Below, piece after piece: positions 34,665-44,253 of a stretch of DNA of 52,593 nucleotides. Under the pieces are notes generated by a model. It made no database searches and had not been told where the DNA came from. It saw nothing but the letters and a program-made list of their open reading frames with translations. The stretch's first letter is position 1, and the number at the start of each line of letters is the position of its first letter. Both the position numbers and the translations under genes were made by a program. This DNA comes from Pseudomonadota bacterium (lineage in GTDB: Bacteria > Pseudomonadota > Gammaproteobacteria > Pseudomonadales > Moraxellaceae). The stretch is from the NCBI GenBank assembly GCA_021851865.1, contig JAJZBU010000017.1, positions 1-52,593 on the forward strand. Reading direction: 5' to 3'.

Positions 34665-35104
34665 ATGAATCAAGGTCGATATATGAGCGCCGTGTTCGCT
34701 CTTCTGATGGCACTGTCCCTGTCTCTCCAGGTTCGGGCTGATCTTCTTGTCGTGGTCAACAAGAGCAATGCCTCGCCTTTGACGGAGGAACAGATCAAGA
34801 ACATCTTCCTCGGCAAGTCGAAGTACTTCCCCGATGGCAAGCCCGCCATCCCGGTGCAGATGCATCCGGGGTCGAGCGCTTACGAGGACTTCGCCAGCAA
34901 GGTGCTCGGCAAAGATGACAGCCAGCTACGCGCTTACTGGAGCCGCCTGGTCTTTACCGGACGGGCGACGCCACCGCGCGAGGTCGACTCTGAGTCGCAG
35001 ATTTTGCAGCTGGTGGCGCATAACCCCAACCTGATTGGCTATGTCGACACCACCGTCGCCGACACCGGTATCGATCAGGTCAGGTCCCTCGCCCCGCTCA
35101 CGCC

Positions 35105-35108
<4 letters not shown>
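34665..35108 (+). CDS. Small PstS-like phosphate-binding-family protein
   Basis: A 147-residue periplasmic protein with a signal peptide ending near QVRA. It contains only about half of a type 2 periplasmic binding fold: [33 protein letters not shown], a [13 protein letters not shown] helix and [32 protein letters not shown], the pattern of the single-lobe PBP-like proteins annotated as phosphate ABC transporter substrate-binding. AGGAGACGAT precedes the ATG. It is coupled to a beta-barrel gene rather than to pst permeases, so a role in outer-membrane or sensory handling of an anion is more likely than classical import. It converges with pckG, overlapping by 4 bases. Confidence 0.75.
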
Positions 35109-36937
<1,829 letters not shown>

Positions 36938-37144
36938 CAGAGGGTCCATGTCGCTAAAAAAGAAGGTACTATGGGGCCAGAATGCTAGCGAAAATACGCA
37001 AAAAAATAAATGGCCGACAGGCAGCGCCGCGACGTCTGCGCCCTTGGAGTTACAAAAATCAAGCAGTCGCAGGTCTGCCGAAACTGTGCAGACGGCTTGT
37101 TCTGGAAGGCGTAAGATGCCGATATCGAGAGGGGGAAGCAGAAG

Positions 37145-38656
37145 ATGCGTCGGATGCGATATGTCGGGAGCGGGCTCCTGGTGTTGTTGCTCGCGGCCTG
37201 TTCCGGCCTGCAACCGCAGCGATTGAGTCAACGCATGGCGGTGCCTGGGGTGCGCGGCGAGCATCCGGTCTATGCGCAGTTGCGTGAGACGACGGCGGGA
37301 TGGCGCTTTGAGCAACTGAGCGATCAACCGATGGCCGCCGGCATCCAGCTCGGACCGATGCAAGCGGTCCTGCCGGCGCAGACCAAGCCGGCGGTGCGCG
37401 GCATTCTGGGTTTGGCGGCGACGCGTCAGCGTTCCAGCCTGGATCCCTTGCGTGGACCGTTGCAGGGCTTTCGTGTCGAACCTCTGACCATGCTCGGCAT
37501 GTACACCGTCGGTCTGCTGGTGGTCGTGCCCGGCACGATCGCCGGGCCGCTGTTCGTACTCGCCAACGATGACGCCCGCTACTGGGCCTGGGTTCTGCCG
37601 CTCTATGGCGATTTCGGACCGCGCGAACACGCCTATGAAAAAGCCGTCGCCAGCGCCAGCGCCGCCGATCACCTGCGCACCGACTGGGGTGGACTGCAAG
37701 TGCGCTATGACCACTATCTGCACACCCGACAACTGATGAATACCCAGGCCCAGGATCGCCTCGCCGTTCTGCGCCAGCGCCTGCAGCAGATCGACTCAGC
37801 GCGCGAGCAGCGCCTGCGCGCCCTCCTGCCACAGGTGCTGCCACTGCATTTCGACAATCAGAGCGGCTGGCCGGCCCCGGACGAAGGGTTGCTGGCTCAG
37901 CATCTGACGATCAAGCGTGTGCTTCCCTTGCAACATCCACCCTTGCAACTCGATCTGAGCTGGCCGACCTTGTTTCCGGCGGCGACGGTCGACGACTTCC
38001 GCCAGCATCTGCAGCGCGCCGAGGCGACGGCGGCGCAGGCGCCGAGCGAGATCGACCAGCAGGATCGGGCGCAGACCCAGGTGGTCAATGCCGAGGCGGC
38101 GCGCGCCGATCAGAACAGCGGCATCATCGAAATCGATAGCGACGCCTTCGAGACCCCCCTGGCGGGATGGCAGTACCTGTTGCCGACCATTCCCGGCGGC
38201 AGTCTGATGCTGCAGGCCGGACAGGTCAGCAACTTGCCCTGCTATTGCGTCGTCCTCAAGGCACGGCAGTTCTTTCATGTCCTGCCGCAGGGCTTCCAGG
38301 CGCAAGACGGGCACTTGCAGGTGAGCTGGCAGGGTCGTTCCGTGCTGCTCAAGAACATCGGCGCCGCTCCCCTCGAGATGGAGACCCTGCAAGTCGCTGA
38401 GGATCATACGGCGGCCAGCGTCGACGCCGCCACGCTCGCCCAGGTCGGCGATCTCCTGCCCGGCCAGGTGCAACGCGTCGAGCTACCGGCGAGCTTCGAC
38501 GGTAACAGCTATACCGTCAGCCATGACCAGGCGCAGGCCATCCTGGTCAATCTAAGCCTGGCGGTGCGCTACCACGAGGAAGGACAGGCACTCACTTATC
38601 AGCTGAAGGAGGAGCGATCCCCTGCCCTTCTCAACCTGCTCCCGGCTCAGCCATGA
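37145..38656 (+). CDS. Unknown 503-residue lipoprotein
   Basis: The protein starts with a lipoprotein signal and lipobox LLLAAC, giving a lipidated Cys at about residue 19. Residues about 112-135 are hydrophobic ([25 protein letters not shown]) and may form a membrane segment or a buried hairpin; residues about 200-230 are a Gln/Arg-rich helix, and the C-terminal half (about 330-490) looks beta-rich, with a [15 protein letters not shown] segment like an Ig-type strand pair. I do not recognise a family. A purine-rich GAGGGGGAAG precedes the ATG. It is divergent from pckG, and its end overlaps the convergent MFS gene by 10 bases. Confidence 0.65.
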   Translation: MRRMRYVGSGLLVLLLAACSGLQPQRLSQRMAVPGVRGEHPVYAQLRETTAGWRFEQLSDQPMAAGIQLGPMQAVLPAQTKPAVRGILGLAATRQRSSLDPLRGPLQGFRVEPLTMLGMYTVGLLVVVPGTIAGPLFVLANDDARYWAWVLPLYGDFGPREHAYEKAVASASAADHLRTDWGGLQVRYDHYLHTRQLMNTQAQDRLAVLRQRLQQIDSAREQRLRALLPQVLPLHFDNQSGWPAPDEGLLAQHLTIKRVLPLQHPPLQLDLSWPTLFPAATVDDFRQHLQRAEATAAQAPSEIDQQDRAQTQVVNAEAARADQNSGIIEIDSDAFETPLAGWQYLLPTIPGGSLMLQAGQVSNLPCYCVVLKARQFFHVLPQGFQAQDGHLQVSWQGRSVLLKNIGAAPLEMETLQVAEDHTAASVDAATLAQVGDLLPGQVQRVELPASFDGNSYTVSHDQAQAILVNLSLAVRYHEEGQALTYQLKEERSPALLNLLPAQP

Positions 38657-39870
38657 GGATGGCCGAGCGCCTGATGCAGCTGTCGACGCAGGCCCTGCCC
38701 CTGGCTGAGTAGCAGAAGAGCCAGCAGCAGGGCCGGGACGGCCGCCGCGAAGAAGGCGACGGGACTGCCGTAGCGATGCGCCAGGCTGCCGCTGAGCAGG
38801 CTGCCGAGGGGCATCATGCCGAGAAAAGACATGCTGTAGAGGGCCATGATGCGGCCGCGCAAGGTGTCCGGCACGATGGACTGCAGAAGGATGTTGCAGG
38901 AAGTGACGACGGTGATGAAGGAAGCTCCCGAGAGCAGAGAAAGGACGATCGCCACGTCGAGATGACGATTGCCGGCAAAGGCGGCGGCGATCACCGCGAT
39001 GACACCGAGAGCGAGCAGCAGGATGCTTTCGAGGCCGTGTGGCCGCCGTCGCGACGCCAACATCAGGGCGCTGATCAGCGCGCCACAGCCGGAGGCGCCC
39101 ATGAGCAGACCGAGGGTGGCTGGCCCACCATGAAAGACGTCACGAGCATAGACCGGCATCAGGGTCATGAAGGGCGACAGACACAGGCTGGTGAGAGCGG
39201 CGGTGAGCAGGAGCCAGCGCGCCGGTGCCGATTGGCGCAGCCAGCTCAGGGTGCCACCGGCCGGCGTCGGGTGCGCCGTCGGTGCCGGTTGCAGGTGCAG
39301 GCGCATCAGGGTGTAGATGGCGGCGACGAAGGACAGGGCGTTGACGATGAAGCAGGCGGCGTCGCCGGTCAAGGAGAGTAGAGCCGCTGCCAGCGCCGGT
39401 CCGACCAGACGGGCGGCATTGAAAACAGTCGAATTGAGGGCGATGGCGTTGCCCATGAGGCGACGATCCTGCAGGAGTTCGGGCAGGAAGGCCTGTCGTG
39501 TCGGCATCTCGATGGCGCTGGCGATGCCGAGGATGAGGGCGCTGGTGACGAGGGTGGTGGCGGAGAAATGACCGTAGAGGGCGATGAGGGCGAGCGCGGC
39601 GGCGACGCCCATCTCCACCCATTGTGTGATCAGGAGAATGTCGCGGCGGCGAAAACGGTCGGCCAGGCTGCCGCCTAGGGGGGCCAGCAGGAGCAGCGGG
39701 ATCTGCCCGGCAAAGCCGATCAAGCCGAGGAGAAAAGGCGAGCCGGTGACGGTGTAAGTGAGCCAGGAGATCGCCACTTGCTGCACCCAGGTGCCGATCA
39801 GAGAGATGATCTGACCGAGGAAGTAGAGGCGAAAGTTGCGCTCGCCGAGGCTACGAAAGGCGTCAAGCAT
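38647..39870 (-). CDS. MFS transporter (EntS/multidrug-like)
   Basis: A 407-residue inner-membrane carrier with about 12 helices in two halves. The opening FRSLGERNFRLYFLGQIISLIGTWVQQVAISWLTYTVTGS and GGSLADRFRRRDILLITQ (the MFS loop 2-3 motif) place it in the DHA3/EntS-like group that exports siderophores or drugs. ATG 39870 lies within the last codons of the upstream thioesterase gene (8-base overlap), so it is translationally coupled to it; a longer frame to 39912 is less likely. The link with thioesterases may mean export of a thioester-derived small molecule, which is inference. Confidence 0.85.
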   Translation of the reverse strand: MLDAFRSLGERNFRLYFLGQIISLIGTWVQQVAISWLTYTVTGSPFLLGLIGFAGQIPLLLLAPLGGSLADRFRRRDILLITQWVEMGVAAALALIALYGHFSATTLVTSALILGIASAIEMPTRQAFLPELLQDRRLMGNAIALNSTVFNAARLVGPALAAALLSLTGDAACFIVNALSFVAAIYTLMRLHLQPAPTAHPTPAGGTLSWLRQSAPARWLLLTAALTSLCLSPFMTLMPVYARDVFHGGPATLGLLMGASGCGALISALMLASRRRPHGLESILLLALGVIAVIAAAFAGNRHLDVAIVLSLLSGASFITVVTSCNILLQSIVPDTLRGRIMALYSMSFLGMMPLGSLLSGSLAHRYGSPVAFFAAAVPALLLALLLLSQGQGLRRQLHQALGHPHG

Positions 39871-40267
39871 TCGTAGCGTCCGCCGGCAGGGCGCGCTTGC
39901 GCCCCTGCTCATCGATGGCGACGTAGGTATAGCGACCCTCAGTGAGCAAACGCGCGCCGCCTTGCAGACGCACGCTTTCCCAGACTTCGATGGCGATCTG
40001 CAGGGAGGTGTGACCGCAGTGGACGATCTCGGTATAGCAGCTGATCACCGTGCCGACGGTCACCGGCTGCAGAAAGCTCATGCCATCGATGGCGACCGTG
40101 GCCACCCGTCCCTGCGCCCGCTGGCGCGCCAGGACGGCGCCGGCGAGGTCCATCTGCGCCAACAGCCAGCCGCCGAAGATGTCGCCGTTCCAGTTGGTGT
40201 CGGCGGGCATGGCGATGGTCTGCAGGCTGATCTCGCCACGGGGTTGACGGTCGGTGGAGGTGTCCAT
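39863..40267 (-). CDS. Hotdog-fold acyl-CoA thioesterase (YciA-like)
   Basis: A 134-residue single-domain hotdog protein that hydrolyses acyl-CoA to free acid and CoA. The signature SLQTIAMPADTNWNGDIFGGWLLAQMDL holds the catalytic Asp in NGDIFGGW; RVATVAIDGMSFLQPVTVGTVISCYTEI follows. AAGGAAG lies 7 bases upstream of the ATG. It is the second of two paralogues in tandem, 27 bases after the first, and its end overlaps the MFS gene. Substrate chain length is unknown. Confidence 0.88.
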   Translation of the reverse strand: MDTSTDRQPRGEISLQTIAMPADTNWNGDIFGGWLLAQMDLAGAVLARQRAQGRVATVAIDGMSFLQPVTVGTVISCYTEIVHCGHTSLQIAIEVWESVRLQGGARLLTEGRYTYVAIDEQGRKRALPADATNA

Positions 40268-40294
40268 GCGGGCTTCCTTAGGTGATGGCGGTGA

Positions 40295-40687
40295 TCAGGC
40301 GAGCGCCGGCAGGGGGCGTTTCTTGCCATGATCGTCGATGGCGACGAAGGTAAACAGCCCGGCGGTGAGCATTTCCTGCTCATTGGCGAACTCATCCGTA
40401 CGCCAGACCTCGACTTCGATGCGCAAGGAGGTGCGCCCTGCGTGCAGGATGCGGGTGTAGCAGCCGATGATGTCGCCGACCTTCATCGGTTTGTGGAAGA
40501 CCATGCCGTCGATGGCGACCGTGGCGACGCGGCCACGTGCGCGTTTGCGCGCGCAGACACCGGCCGAGAGGTCCATCTGTGACACCACCCAGCCGCCAAA
40601 GATGTCGCCATTGGCATTGGCGTCACCGGGCATGGCGATGGTCTGCAGGCTGAGTTCGCCCTGCGGACGAGTCGAGACCACGTGCAT
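40295..40687 (-). CDS. Hotdog-fold acyl-CoA thioesterase (second YciA-like copy)
   Basis: A 130-residue paralogue of the downstream thioesterase, with the same signature (SLQTIAMPGDANANGDIFGGWVVSQMDL) and the same C-terminal pattern ending in FVAIDDHGKKRPLPA. ATG 40687 is chosen for AAGGAG eight bases upstream; the frame continues to 40711. Both copies keep the catalytic Asp, so both are probably active. As the first gene of the unit it likely carries the promoter, which would lie in the 263-base region shared with pstB. Confidence 0.88.
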   Translation of the reverse strand: MHVVSTRPQGELSLQTIAMPGDANANGDIFGGWVVSQMDLSAGVCARKRARGRVATVAIDGMVFHKPMKVGDIIGCYTRILHAGRTSLRIEVEVWRTDEFANEQEMLTAGLFTFVAIDDHGKKRPLPALA

Positions 40688-40775
40688 GCGGATTCTCCTT
40701 AAAACGGCCATTCTAGCGCGAAAATGCCGGGCTGCAGCGAGGTTCTGTGTCGCCGGCTCTGCACAAGGTCCGAAT

Positions 40776-40809
40776 TTGTAATAAAATGGTCACGCTGCCG
40801 CCGTAGCAT
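40776..40809 (+). promoter_or_regulatory. Pho box and promoter of pstB-phoU
   Basis: TTGTAAT-AAAA-TGGTCAC at 40776-40793 matches the two 7-base half-sites and 4-base spacer of a PhoB box (CTGTCAT-AWAW-CTGTCAY) at 10 of 14 half-site positions with an ideal A-rich spacer. TAGCAT at 40804-40809 follows after 10 bases, the normal distance to the -10 in PhoB-activated promoters. The roughly 135-base leader that follows contains three GGGCCC/CCCGGG blocks and could fold strongly. Confidence 0.6.
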
Positions 40810-40950
40810 CCTGCTCGTCGATGTGCCTACTCGATCCTTGCGGGCCCGGGATGGCGGGGTAGCACGCCCATGGAGGGGACCCGGGTTGTATCAAGCTGGG
40901 CTCTTAGGGCCCGAAATTGAGTGATCATGCGCCTCGAATTGGAAGAAACC

Positions 40951-41808
40951 ATGCCTGTCAATGAACAAACTGCCGTCAGCGCCGCGGCGTCGCCGCAGCT
41001 GGCCGAGATCGAGGGTCTGTCGAAAAAGCCTCTGGCGCACGCCATCGATCCGGAGGACGTGGTTCTCGAAGTTCGTCATCTCGATCTGTTCTATGGTGAA
41101 AAGCAGGCGCTCTATGACGTCAATCTGACCATTCCACAGTGCAAGGTCACCGCTTTCATCGGCCCATCCGGGTGCGGCAAGTCGACGCTACTGCGTTCGT
41201 TCAATCGCATGAACGATCTCGTGCCGCACTGCCGTACGGCGGGCGAGATCCTGCTCGATGGTACCAACATCTTTGACAAGAGCGTCGATGTGACGCGCTT
41301 GCGTCGTCGCGTCGGTATGGTCTTTCAAAAGCCCAATCCCTTCCCCAAGAGCATCTACGAGAATGTCGCCTATGGCCTGCGCCTGCAGGGCATGAACAAG
41401 CGCCACGTGCTCGATGAAATCGTCGAGAAGAGTCTGCGTGGTGCCGCGCTCTGGGATGAAGTGGTCGATCGTCTGCACGATTCCGCGCTGGGCCTGTCGG
41501 GCGGTCAGCAGCAGCGCCTGGTCATCGCCCGCGCCATCGCCATCGAGCCGGAAGTGCTCTTGCTGGATGAGCCGGCCTCGGCCCTGGACCCGATTTCCAC
41601 CTTGAAGATCGAGGAGCTCATCCACGAGCTCAAGACGCAGTTCACCATCGCCATCGTCACCCACAATATGCAGCAGGCGGCGCGTGTTTCGGACTACACT
41701 GCTTTTATGTACCTTGGCAAGATGATCGAGTTCGGTGATACGGATACCCTGTTCACCAATCCACGCTTCAAGCAGACCGAAGACTATATCACCGGCCGTT
41801 ATGGCTGA
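40951..41808 (+). CDS. Phosphate ABC transporter ATPase PstB
   Basis: A 285-residue ATPase that energises high-affinity phosphate import and takes part in signalling to PhoR. Walker [10 protein letters not shown], the PstB-specific [12 protein letters not shown] segment, [24 protein letters not shown], signature LSGGQQQRL, Walker [14 protein letters not shown] and the switch region [21 protein letters not shown] are all present. ATG 40951 has GGAAGAAA upstream; ATG 40927 and GTG 40921 are in-frame alternatives. The permease and binding-protein genes (pstSCA) that normally come before it are absent from this window and must lie elsewhere or be missing. phoU follows after 22 bases. Confidence 0.95.
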   Translation: MPVNEQTAVSAAASPQLAEIEGLSKKPLAHAIDPEDVVLEVRHLDLFYGEKQALYDVNLTIPQCKVTAFIGPSGCGKSTLLRSFNRMNDLVPHCRTAGEILLDGTNIFDKSVDVTRLRRRVGMVFQKPNPFPKSIYENVAYGLRLQGMNKRHVLDEIVEKSLRGAALWDEVVDRLHDSALGLSGGQQQRLVIARAIAIEPEVLLLDEPASALDPISTLKIEELIHELKTQFTIAIVTHNMQQAARVSDYTAFMYLGKMIEFGDTDTLFTNPRFKQTEDYITGRYG

Positions 41809-41830
41809 AGCCCGTTGACAGGAGCCCGCC

Positions 41831-42556
41831 ATGGTCAGTAAAGACGATTATTCGCACCACATTTCACAGCAGTACAACTCTGAACTAGACGACATCCGCA
41901 GCCAGTTTCTGGCCATGGGTGGGCAGGTCGAAAAACAGCTCGGTGACGCTCTCGATGCGCTCATCAATGGCGACTCGAATCTGGCGCTGCAGGTGCAGGA
42001 GTACGAGAAATCGATCAACGCCATGGAGAGCCGCATCGACGACGAGTGCATGCGCATTCTCGCCCGGCGCCAGCCGGCGGCTTCCGACTTGCGCATGATC
42101 CTGGCCATCGGCAAGGCGATCATCGATCTTGAACGCATCGGCGATGAATCCTACAAGATCGCGCGCTATGCCCTGGCCCTCAGCGAAGAGGGCGAGGCAC
42201 CGCGCGGCTATGTCGAGACCCGGCACATCGGTCAGGACGTGCGCCATATGGTGCATGAGGCGCTCGATTCCTTCGCCCGCCTCGACGTCGATCAGGCTTT
42301 CTCGGTGATGCGCGCCGATGGCAGCATCGATCTCGAGTACAAGTCGGCGACGCGCGCCCTGATGACCTATATGATGGAAGACCCGCGCTCGATCTCGCGC
42401 GTGCTCAACATCATGTGGGTGTTGCGCTCGCTCGAGCGCATCGGTGATCACGCGCGCAACCTCTCTGAGCAGCTGATCTTTCTCGTCAAAGGCGCCGATG
42501 TGCGGCACACTAGCTACGATCTCATCGAAAAGGCCCTGCAGGCGAGCGCCAAATAG
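41831..42556 (+). CDS. Phosphate signalling regulator PhoU
   Basis: A 241-residue all-helical cytoplasmic protein made of two PhoU repeats (about 20-110 and 125-215), each with its acidic metal-binding motif: AIGKAIIDLERIGDESYKIA and NIMWVLRSLERIGDHARNLSE. PhoU links the Pst transporter to PhoR and represses the Pho response when phosphate is plentiful. AGGAG lies before the ATG. It follows pstB in one transcript. Downstream, the phosphate locus is interrupted by mobile debris before phoR-phoB, which are convergent with hisC. Confidence 0.95.
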   Translation: MVSKDDYSHHISQQYNSELDDIRSQFLAMGGQVEKQLGDALDALINGDSNLALQVQEYEKSINAMESRIDDECMRILARRQPAASDLRMILAIGKAIIDLERIGDESYKIARYALALSEEGEAPRGYVETRHIGQDVRHMVHEALDSFARLDVDQAFSVMRADGSIDLEYKSATRALMTYMMEDPRSISRVLNIMWVLRSLERIGDHARNLSEQLIFLVKGADVRHTSYDLIEKALQASAK

Positions 42557-42592
42557 ACGGTGCCCGGGCACGATGCAAGCTGGCGTTCGTCC

Positions 42593-42766
42593 ATGACGAC
42601 ACCGAGCAAGACCAGCGTCACGGTAGATGGTGCTGGCCGGGACAGCCTGGGCGGCATTTTTCTCGTGTTTCTGCGTCTGGGCCTGACCTCCTTCGGCGGG
42701 CCGATCGCACACATCGGCTACTTCCGCGATGAATTCGTCCATCGCCGGCGTTGGCTGAGTGAGCGC
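42593..42766 (+). pseudogene. Chromate transporter (ChrA) N-terminal remnant
   Basis: The first 58 or so codons read SLGGIFLVFLRLGLTSFGGPIAHIGYFRDEFVHRRRWLSE, the unmistakable first membrane segment of CHR-family chromate/sulfate antiporters. At about 42766 homology stops and the sequence continues as an insertion-sequence transposase remnant. The rest of the roughly 400-residue gene is gone. ATG 42593 lies 36 bases after the phoU stop. No function is expected. Confidence 0.8.
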
Positions 42767-43047
42767 AGCGATGGTCACGCTCGTGACCCTGGGTCTGGTT
42801 CTCGACGGCAGCGACTTTGTGCGGCGCTCGCGGACTTTTGCCGGCAACGTCACTGAGGGGATCACGCTGGCGGAGATGCTGACGGGACTGGACGCGCCTG
42901 CCGGCGCTTTGGTCGTCATGGATGCGGGAATCGCAACTGAGGCCAACCTGGTCTGGCTTATCAGTGCGTGCAGGTGCTGCGAAAGCAATTTATGATGCGC
43001 TGGCGATCGATCCGGCCCCGGGAGGCAGCAAGAAACTGATCAGCTGA
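42767..43047 (+). mobile_element. Decayed IS1634-like transposase remnant
   Basis: A short frame reads MVTLVTLGLVLDGSDFVRRS, then FAGNVTEGITLAEMLTGLDAPAGALVVMDAGIATEANLVWL, a core block of IS1634/IS4-type DDE transposases with an acidic residue in VVMDAGIA. After an abrupt join, another frame gives YQCVQVLRKQ, and a third gives AIYDALAIDPAPGGSKKLIS before TGA at 43045-43047, the typical transposase C-terminus. The copy therefore has internal deletions and frameshifts and is inactive. It is fused to the chromate-transporter stub. Confidence 0.72.
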
Positions 43048-43158
43048 CGCGGCGATGACGAGCAAATGCAAGGCCCAAAACATCAGTACGCGCTAATTGC
43101 ATGATTTATATGGAAGTTATTTTGAAGGTGTTAAGCTTGGGTTAGAGCGGAGAGGATG

Positions 43159-43428
43159 TCAACGGTAAACATCACGGCGGTTGCCAATCCTGACAATCAG
43201 GATTCGTAGCGCCCCGTCCTCTATGTGGGCAACTACGCGATAGTTACCTACGCGGTACTTCCAGAATTCACCAAGACGCGAACCCTTGAGTGCCTCCCCA
43301 ATGCTTCGCGGGTCATCCAAGGGGGCAACGCGCTCGTGCAGGAAAGACAGGATGCGCCGGGCAATCTGTTGATCTAACTGTGCGAGGTTTTTCTGAGCCA
43401 ACGACGAAAGTTCAACCTTCCATGCCAT
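43159..43428 (-). CDS. RelE/ParE-family toxin
   Basis: An 89-residue type II toxin, predicted to cleave mRNA on the ribosome. It has the family fold and key basic residues: WKVELSSLAQKNLAQLD at the start, LKGSRLGEFWKYRVGNYRVVA in the core and IVRIGNRRDVYR at the end. It overlaps its antitoxin gene by 17 bases, antitoxin first, as usual. It sits in the accessory stretch between phoU and hisC and appears intact. RelE is preferred over ParE because of the YRVG.YRV core and the terminal VYR. Confidence 0.9.
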   Translation of the reverse strand: MAWKVELSSLAQKNLAQLDQQIARRILSFLHERVAPLDDPRSIGEALKGSRLGEFWKYRVGNYRVVAHIEDGALRILIVRIGNRRDVYR

Positions 43429-43639
43429 AACGATTCATCGCCTCTTCGAGAGGTATGGTTTGCGACTTTCCGGCTCGCACGGCATCAAGTTCGCGTTTAG
43501 CAAGGTAGAGGTCTTCTAGGTCGTCTATGTGCTCGCAAATGGCCTCGATTGCGTAAAAGGTCTTGCTGCGCCCGGTCAACGCAGCTAAATTGCTTAGTCT
43601 GGTTTCAACGTCTTCGGGAAGTCGGATCGAGATGGGCAT
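43412..43639 (-). CDS. RelB-like ribbon-helix-helix antitoxin
   Basis: A 75-residue antitoxin. The N-terminal ribbon-helix-helix (PISIRLPEDVETRLSNLAALTGRSKTFYAIEAI, in segments) binds DNA, and the charged C-terminal part (DDLEDLYLAKRELDAVRAGKSQ, in segments) should wrap and neutralise the RelE toxin encoded next. A GGAG lies 7 bases before the ATG. Autorepression is likely through the palindrome 22 bases upstream of the start. Confidence 0.88.
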   Translation of the reverse strand: MPISIRLPEDVETRLSNLAALTGRSKTFYAIEAICEHIDDLEDLYLAKRELDAVRAGKSQTIPLEEAMNRYGMEG

Positions 43640-43661
43640 GACAGTCTCCGGTGATTTGATT

Positions 43662-43677
43662 GCGATACAAGTATCGC
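43662..43677. promoter_or_regulatory. Palindromic operator of the toxin-antitoxin pair
   Basis: GCGATAC-AA-GTATCGC is a perfect 7+2+7 inverted repeat just upstream of the antitoxin gene. It is the expected kind of site for a dimeric ribbon-helix-helix repressor and probably overlaps the promoter. Confidence 0.65.
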
Positions 43678-43809
43678 ATGGCGCGCAGGAGCTGTCCAGG
43701 CTGTCGGCACGGGCTTGCGCAGCCTGACACGGATGGCGACGATCTTCGGTTGGCGATTGTCGATGGTCTAGGGCGAAGTCCGCCCAGAGCCTGCTGAAAG
43801 GCAGGGAAA

Positions 43810-43853
43810 ACCCGTGGCAGGAGGTCTGTATTCATTGTACACGGGTCTTTTTT
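43810..43853 (+). terminator. Hairpin with T-run in the debris region
   Basis: ACCCGTG at 43810-43816 pairs with CACGGGT at 43840-43846, followed by CTTTTTT. The loop is long (23 bases), so it is weaker than a classical terminator. No gene ends here on the plus strand; it may be the terminus of a lost element. The neighbouring 43854-44028 is AT-rich and holds no gene I can support. Confidence 0.35.
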
Positions 43854-44028
43854 GCTGTTTTTCGCCGGTATTTTTTACCGTGAAAATCACGAAAAGTCGG
43901 AACAATAATATATGCACGTCTCGTAATTGACATGAAAATACGAACAGTTTCGTGTCGATGTTGTGTTTTTCATGCTCGGGGGCGTCGGCCTGCCTCCATG
44001 ACGGTTAAGAGAGTTGTCGCGTGACTCG

Positions 44029-44205
44029 TTACGCTGCTTTCAATTCCTCAGCTTTTGCTATGGCGTCCGTCCGCTCCGGATTCAGCCACACCACATCCTC
44101 CAGTGACCAGTCCCTGATGTCACCCGACCATCGTTCCGGGTGGCGCTTACGGGCGGCGGTGTAGACCGCCTTCCGATTCTCGAGCAGCGTGCCATCTCGC
44201 CGCTG
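44029..44205 (-). pseudogene. IS3-family OrfB C-terminal remnant
   Basis: The peptide RRDGTLLENRKAVYTAARKRHPERW followed in frame by SGDIRDW, WLNPERTDAI and a stop (shown here in parts) matches the last 55-60 residues of IS3-type OrfB/integrase proteins, whose signature is RHPERW(S)G...LNPE. The rest of the gene is missing. The remnant reaches to within about 50 bases of the hisC start, so the native upstream region of hisC has been replaced. Confidence 0.6.
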
Positions 44206-44253
44206 ATGGGGGCGTTGCGCTATCATCGTCGGCTGTCTGAGGAGGAGAACGTG

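Noticed and set aside
36950-37732. Extension of PEP carboxykinase by about 260 codons
   Set aside because: The extra peptide is antisense to the lipoprotein gene and is absent from the family; normal length is reached from 36937.
43605-43835. A 76-codon minus-strand frame (MNTDLLPRVFPAFQ...)
   Set aside because: It resembles the start of a transposase only vaguely, overlaps the antitoxin gene and operator, and could not be supported.
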